NCBI GenBank assembly: GCA_013397845.1
Contig: VZTG01001076.1
Coordinates: 1-64,000 of the forward strand
Source of the DNA: Melanocharis versteri
Lineage: Eukaryota; Chordata; Aves; Passeriformes; Melanocharitidae
Length of the DNA stretch: 64,000 nucleotides
Direction: 5' to 3'
The notes beneath the pieces were generated by a model. The model ran no database searches. It saw nothing but the letters and a program-made list of their open reading frames with translations, and was not told where the DNA came from. Of the stretch, positions 57,701 through 64,000 are shown in pieces (the first letter of the stretch is position 1; each line of letters opens with the position of its first letter). The position numbers and the translations under genes are program-made.

Positions 57701-60700
57701 GGGATAAAGCCTCAGGGAGGAGAGGAGGGAAGGGCAAGGTTTTAGTCTGTTTCTCACCCTCCGACTCTATATTCAGTTGGCAATAAATTAAATAAATTTT
57801 CCCCTGGTCAAGCCTGTTTTGCCCATGATGCCAACTGGTAAGTGACTTCCTGTCCTTGTCTCAACCCACAGGGTTTGAGACATTTTCATTTTGAGCCATC
57901 TTATTTTCTTTCCCCATCATATTCAGGAGGGGGAATGAGAAGGCAGCTGGGAAGGCATCTGGCAGCCATTCAAGGTCAAACCATAAAGCAGATAAATGAT
58001 CTAGAGCTGTAAATCCAACATTTTTCAGTGACTCAGCCTCTCACAGCAGTATGTTCCAAGATACCAAAGTACTCAGCACCTATGCCAGGAGGAGTCAGGT
58101 TTTTAGCTGATGAGAAGGGAGGCTCTGTCTCAGAAATCCACAGGACTGGGCCCTAGCTGCCTTCTCCATCTCCTCCTCAAAGATTCCCATCCACACTTCA
58201 GGGACCACTCAAGCTTACTTACTCAATGGTCCCTAATTACATGCCAATGTATTAAGAAAACACAAAACTGGAGTGAGTTTACCTTGATTACATGAAGCTT
58301 GACGGAGAGTTTAGGACAGGCAACATAGTTTTTCATTGAATGCCTGGCCTTTTTTGTTGTTGCTTTGGTGATGTTAATGTGACTTCCAAATCAGGGCAGT
58401 AGAAAGTTCTGCCTCTTACAAAATTTTCTGCTTTGGTGAGAGCAAAAAGAAAGGAATTCACTACAGAGATATCATAAGTGGCAGAGACTAGCAAAGAATA
58501 CATTATATTTTAAAATGTAACACACACCTGCTCAGAGGTTAAGCTCACCTATTCTGGTCTCAAGCTGACATGACTTAAAATCAGTGGTAGAACAGCTTCT
58601 GTGAACCAAACTGAGGGAACAGGCTATTCATTAAAATGTCATACTGAAACACTGGAGATAAGTGACAATACTTCAAATAGAAAGCAAAAATAGAATTGAG
58701 GGGCAAAAACTTTTTCATTTAGCAATGCAGTAACAAAGTTTTGATAGTAGCTGGTTAACCATCATTTCCAGAAAAAAAAAATTAAAATCCATTACTTAAT
58801 GAGAAAAGAGGAAATAAAGACAACCCCAACACAACAAAAGGAAAGGAAACACGTTCTCTATCTATAAGGCTAAACTCAGCAAATACATGTGTATCCTGAA
58901 TTTATGAACATAAAGCCAGATCACATCTCTCACCAATACCTCTGCCCAACATGTTAACCTTCCACAGGGAAACCTTAGGTGTTTTCTCTAGTATGTGTGC
59001 AGCATCCTATTGTATAGAGCTATAAAGGAAGAAGTGCTAGAAGGGCAAAACTGAGAAATGCAGCCAAGAAAATCATAGCTTAAAAGTTACAGTGATGACA
59101 GAAAGATTTACTGCTGTCCTGAAGCTAAATAGGGAGAGGTAGATGATATTTAGTCCTTTTCTACCCTATGAGTCTCCACTCCTGGGGAGAGGATCTGAGT
59201 AAGATTGACTGAAGCAGTCAAATAAAATGGAGATGTTATGCTGGAAGGGAAAGCATCACTGGATAAACCAAAGGTGACAGGCTGGATTGTGCCTGAAGTG
59301 CTTGTTAACTCTTCACTGTCTGAAAAGACAAATTGATTCTTTATACATTCAACTCCTATGTAGCAGGTTTGCGTTGCCAAGGTAAACACTAGAAATCACG
59401 TATTTTAAGTTGCTGAAGTTGATGCTGGTACTCCTCACTGGGTTTTACAGATTTTGCCTAGGACAGTGAATTAGCTTTATAAAAGCACTCCTTTAAGGCA
59501 AGCAAACAACAACAACCCTGTTTTATGAAAGAAGAACAACTGGTTGAACTGCAGCTGTTCATGAAAAAGAACCCAGGCTTTTGGGTCCTTGCACATATTA
59601 GCTGATTCCCACAAACACCTACCCCCTTACTGCGAAATAAAGCTTTACAATCTCCAAGTATTTTGCTGCATTGATATGAAGACACTGAAGAGCAGGGCTA
59701 GAGGCTTCCTCAGCAGTCAGAGCACTAAGATCTGTACAGACATGCAGAGTCTGATGGCAGCATGTAGGATCCTTTCCTTTCCCCTGGCATAGTATTTAAA
59801 GGGTCTAACACATCAAGAATGTGCTCCAGAAGAACTGAAGAGCCATCCAGTGATGCAGTCTGACTCCAGCTTGAATTTCCTTCATTTGCAGGGAGTTCTC
59901 ACCTGAAGAGGCTGGCAGTCATGAATAAACATAAATACCAAAGTTTCTGATTACCTACCAGCAAATTTCTATGAGTCTTGAGCTTCAATCTGGGTTAAAT
60001 ATGAAACCAAACTGAAGAAATTATGGGTCAGGGCATTGATGTGGCAAGGCTGGCAATAAATGGAAAAGTGCAGCCCCAGAACTTACTACAGGCCATTTCA
60101 ATCTCATCCAGGCATCTCTGTTCAAAAACAGACTTCTGGTTTACTGGGTGCTCCTCCTGCCTCAGGCACTGTGGCAGACAGGATGATACTGAAATATTAA
60201 CCCTTGATATGTTCAATACAAAAGCATCCATGGCTGCAGATAAGCTACTGTAGCTGCTGGAAGTAATAAACTTCAGGCATTTCCCCCTCCTTTGTACAAT
60301 AACCCTTAGATTTTGACTGGAGGATGAATGGAACCAAACCAAAGAACCAGGCTGTAAGTTTGCTTGTTGCGTAAAATGGGGGGAAAGGACCTCCTTTTAA
60401 ACCTTTCCTGAGGTCCAGATAAATACAGAATACTCCTTTTTCATGGCACTAAGTCATGGGGCAAGAAGCTGTGTGGAATGGAGCCACTCCCCAGGAGAAA
60501 AGGAACAGGTCTTCTCACTCATCTGTTAACAAGCAGGGAAAAAAATCTGGTAGCATATTCCATTCCTCGTTGTGTTTTGTAGTTTGGTGTGGCCATGTCT
60601 TGTGAAATGATGTAAGATGTTTGCAAATAAAAAGGCTGGGAGATGACACTCCCTTTGCTCCGGTATAAACATGCACAATGAAAAGCACTGTGGGATGGGG

Positions 60701-61263
60701 GGAAGAAGTAAATTGCCATTCATGGTAGAAGTGGTAGGAAAAAAGAGATTGTAATGCTGCCATGAAATTCTCATGGCAGATTGTAGAAGAGCCTTTTAAG
60801 CACAGCACTGAGACCATCCTACGCTGGGATGCCATCATGCCCTATGGGCTATGCATTGCTCTAAGACCCTGCCAATCTCTATGATGCTCCTTCTTTCACA
60901 CAACTAGTGCTGTGGCAAAGAGGAGTCATTGGACAAGTAACATGCATTTCTCAGAGCATTATTCCATGCTTAGACCTTATAAACCAGGAGTGAAATAGGG
61001 GCACAAATGCAATGCAAGAAAACAATGCTCCCCTGGGAATCTAAATGGCACTGCCATGCACTTTTGAACCAGGGAGAAAAGTCAAGAAGGTATGTAATAA
61101 AATATAAGTGAGCTTTTGTAGAACAAGTCTGATCAAAATCCCCATCAATGTGTTCCTCCTCCTTCAACATTTCAGTTCTTTTAATCTTTGTGTCAACTTC
61201 CTCATGTTTCAAATAAAGCAGGAATTATTAATGTATTTTCTTTGACTTCAGGAACCAGGCAAG
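54709..61263. other. No gene or clear repeat recognised
   Basis: Presumed CYYR1 intron with only short open frames. I looked on the minus strand for the Cys/Tyr-rich CYYR1 ectodomain exon and did not see it. Confidence 0.5.
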
Positions 61264-61268
61264 CTCTT

Positions 61269-62629
61269 TGTCATGGTTTGATACTGGCCAAACACCAAGC
61301 ACCCACAAAAGTAATTCGCTCTTCTGCTATAGTTGTGCATAGAAGGAAAAAAATTAATGAAGGGCTCATGAGTTGAGATAAGGATTGGGAGAAAAACACT
61401 CTAAGGGCAAAATAGGTTCAGATTTAAAGGTATAAGGTAAATATATTATTAACAAAGTCAGAGGAGGATAATGAGAAGTACAATAAGCTTTTAAAACACC
61501 TTCCCCCCTCCCCCAGCCCCTCCCTCTTTCTCACCAACAGTGCAGGAAGACAGGGCATGGGGGTTTTGGTCAGTTCGTCACTCAAGATCTTCTGTTTGCT
61601 CAGGGAGAAGAGTCTTTTTTTCTGCTATGCCATGGGGTCCATCCCACAGGCAAACAGTCTTCCCAAAACTGTTGTGGTGTGGGTCACTCATCCATGGGGT
61701 GTAGTCCTCTAAGGATAGGCTGCTCTAGTTTGGCAGCAAGGGCTCTCTCTATCCCTGGAAGCAAGGGCCCTCTCTCTCTATTCACGTCTCCCACTAGATC
61801 ACAGCTTTCTCTGGCATCCACCCGCTCTGGCATGAGCACTTCTCCCACAGGCTGCGAGTGGATCTCTGCATCCCCCATGGACTTCATGCATTACAGGGGG
61901 ACAGTTTGTTTCATCATAGTCCTCACCACGGCCTGCAGAGGAATCTCAGCTCCAATACTTGCAGCACCTCCTCCCCCTCTTTTTCCACTGACCTTGGTGT
62001 CGCCATGTTGTTTTCTCTCACATGTCCTCACTTCCTCCTTTTCTCTGATTAGAAGAAGAACTGCTGTTCGTAGGTACCATTGCCAACAAGTTCCACCAAT
62101 TTGAAGATTTCTGCAGCATCTTGCAGTGCTGAGAGATTGATTTCGTCTACGTTCCACGCTGGGGAATCGCTCGCCATGTTTCCACTGCCAGCCAGGCAGC
62201 CCTGCTGCCACTGTGTGGGTGGTGGTGCTCTTTAGTGCCTCTTTTCATGTGGAGCGTCAGGCAGAAGCCGCTGCCCCTGCCCTTCTGCCTGCAGTGTGGC
62301 TGGCTAGGGGTGGCCAGGCAGGCAAGGCTTGCTGTGGGCTGCACCAAGATGGTGGCGGACGCGGCACACCACCGTGCGCTGCACCAGGAAATAGCCCCCA
62401 GCAGTGGCGCCTGAAAAAAAACCCCGTGCCTGCGCTGTTTTGATTTTCTTAAATATGCCATCACAGAGGCGTTACCAACTTCTCTACTTAGCCCAGCAGT
62501 ATGTCCATCTTCAGAGCCATCAGAGATTAGCTCTGTCGGACATGGTGGAAGCTTCTAGCAGCTTCTCACAGAAGTCACTTCTGTGGCCCTCCCCCACTAC
62601 CGAAAACCAGGCTGTGCCAAATCAACACA
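61269..62629 (-). repeat. ERVL-type solo LTR, 1.36 kb, 5-bp target duplication
   Basis: Perfect CTCTT copies lie at 61264-61268 and 62630-62634. The plus strand runs TGTCATGG...ATCAACACA. It is homologous along most of its length to 15559-16661, with about 250 bp of extra interior (62.07-62.43 kb). Confidence 0.88.
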
Positions 62630-62634
62630 CTCTT

Positions 62635-63718
62635 GGCTCAGGACCTGGTGATTGCAAACAGCTATTTTGCCTCAGCATCAAGTCTGCATGAACACAAAAT
62701 GCTTTGGAAGCCACAATGGCATTGGCAACATAATTCTTTCAATGTGGTGTAAATCCAACCTTTTCTGAAAAGCATTGCCTGTCAGGAAAAACTATTCATG
62801 CATTATACGTATCTTGGAGCTGGACACAAGATTATTGACATTATATTACTCCTTATTTCCTTCGTCGTGGAAGCTCTGCATTCCTGGCAAAGAGAAAAAA
62901 AAATTGTACATCTCTCATAAAGAAAGACCTCTCAACTATTTGGCATTTCTGAGCACTTACTCAAAGTCTGGCATAAGTACAACAGTTGCTCCTGTTCTTC
63001 TTTCTCAAAAAGAACTTGTTGGCATAGTTTATAAACTACCTTCAAACTGACACAGAGAGAACATCCCTCACAACAAGCACAACCACAGGACAAGTAACAG
63101 CATGGGTTATAAAGAAGGTACATACTAGTCATTCCTCAGGTAATTCTAACTGTAGCAAAATAAAAAACAAAGCAACTCTGAGGTAAGTGCACTAAGCTTC
63201 CTCTGAAATCTGTACACCTACATTTTGCTAATATTCTTCACACTTTTATAAGGCAAGACAGTGCCACATTTGAGCTTTGCTTTGCCAGCTTTTTGAACCC
63301 AAGCTTTTCGAACCCAAGCTTTTCATTAACCACCTTGAAAACAAATACTTGTTCCTAGGAAGAAATATGTGCATATGTACTGTGTTGCATACATGTGGTA
63401 AGGGCAGTGTATCCTGGACAGAACAGAGCTTCAGATATCCAGGAAAAAAAAAGTTAAACCCATGCCAGGCTAGCTGTCTCTGGGTAAATGACATAATGTC
63501 TGCGCATGAGTTTTGCAGACTAGGGAAATTTTGGACTTACTGTGTGCAGTTCTTACTTCTGGGCACAGATGACCAGAGTCTGACCCCTGGGACATTCACA
63601 ATGGAAATCCTCCTGGTGATGGGAAGTCCCTGGCTATCAGGTCTGCACTAAGATGGCCTATCCCTGTCCCTCATCTCCATAAGCAAGACAGAAGAATGGC
63701 CAAAGATGGGTTTGACAG
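62635..63718. other. No gene recognised; small tandem repeat
   Basis: A 16-17-bp unit (GAACCCAAGCTTTT) is tandemly repeated at about 63293-63325. Otherwise it is featureless. Confidence 0.45.
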
Positions 63719-64000
63719 ATCATACAATCATAGAATAGTGTAGGTTGGAAGGGACCTTCAAAGGTCATTTAGTCCACACCCTGCTGCAATGAACATCTTC
63801 CACTAGATTAGGTTGCTCAGAGCCATATCCAATCCGGCCTTGAATGTTTGCAGGGATAAGGCCTCTACAACCTAAACAGGCAACTAGTTCCAGTGTTTCA
63901 CCACCCTCATTTTAAAAAAGTTCTTCCTTATGTCTTCCCAGAATACCCTCTTCTACTTTAAAACCATGAAAATAATTTTTATGTGCTAGCAGTGGGTCAA
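63719..64000 (-). repeat. CR1 LINE 3' fragment, runs off the window
   Basis: The plus strand starts ATCATACAATCATAGAATAG followed by GGTTGGAAGGGACCTTCAAA, the reverse complement of a CR1 3' end. Confidence 0.9.

Noticed and set aside
62932..63132. Cys/Tyr-rich minus-strand frame considered as CYYR1 exon 2
   Set aside because: Cysteine spacing does not fit the CYYR1 ectodomain and there is no correctly phased donor.
40687..64000. Search for CYYR1 exon 2 (Cys/Tyr-rich ectodomain) on the minus strand
   Set aside because: No splice-bounded segment with the expected paired-Cys and Tyr pattern was found. The exon most likely lies beyond 64000.

Overview
The window looks like bird genomic DNA. A songbird is likely but not proven. 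Three things point to Aves: many CR1 LINE 3' ends, a very high density of avian-type ERVL and class II solo LTRs, and two exons that clearly belong to the vertebrate gene CYYR1. Most of the 64 kb is non-coding: CYYR1 intron 3, CYYR1 upstream-intron and downstream sequence, and transposon debris.

Left end (1-8236, minus strand): a young, nearly intact class II endogenous retrovirus, truncated by the window edge. Reading right to left it has a 5' LTR (7513-8236), a tRNA-Lys(1,2)-type primer site (7493-7510), a leader, gag, pro, pol, an unexpected 98-codon membrane-protein ORF, and env. Gag-pro and pro-pol are each joined by a textbook -1 slippery heptamer, as in betaretroviruses. The Env transmembrane subunit is instead of alpharetroviral design, with a cysteine-bounded internal fusion loop and CX6CC. 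The 98-codon ORF and env are each preceded by their own splice acceptor, and the two acceptors share a near-identical 15-nt element. Three changes look damaging or altering: an in-frame TAA just before the Env membrane anchor, loss of the first catalytic Asp of RNase H, and DTGVD in place of the usual DTGAD in the protease.

Middle (8.2-35.6 kb): no gene could be supported. It holds a microsatellite at the provirus border, several solo LTRs with perfect target-site duplications (8427, 15559, 25978, 29039, 30394), a three-level nest of LTRs at 13.3-15.1 kb, CR1 fragments, and long stretches with nothing recognisable.

Host gene (35.7-40.7 kb, minus strand): the last two coding exons of CYYR1, a small single-pass membrane protein with a PPPY-rich tail. 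Between them, on the same strand, is an unassigned ORF (36247-36449). It follows a good branch point and acceptor, is in phase with CYYR1 exon 3, and could be an alternative last exon. Two LTRs also lie in this intron, one ending only about 80 bp from the exon 3 splice donor.

Right part (40.7-64 kb): presumed CYYR1 upstream intron. It contains LTRs (49.0, 52.5-53.4, 54.15, 61.27 kb), an env/polypurine-tract relic of another retrovirus (52.3-52.5 kb) and CR1 fragments. CYYR1 exons 1 and 2 were not found and presumably lie beyond 64000. Five single-N positions all fall inside repeats, and two sit between tandem copies of their flanking sequence, which suggests unresolved assembly joins.
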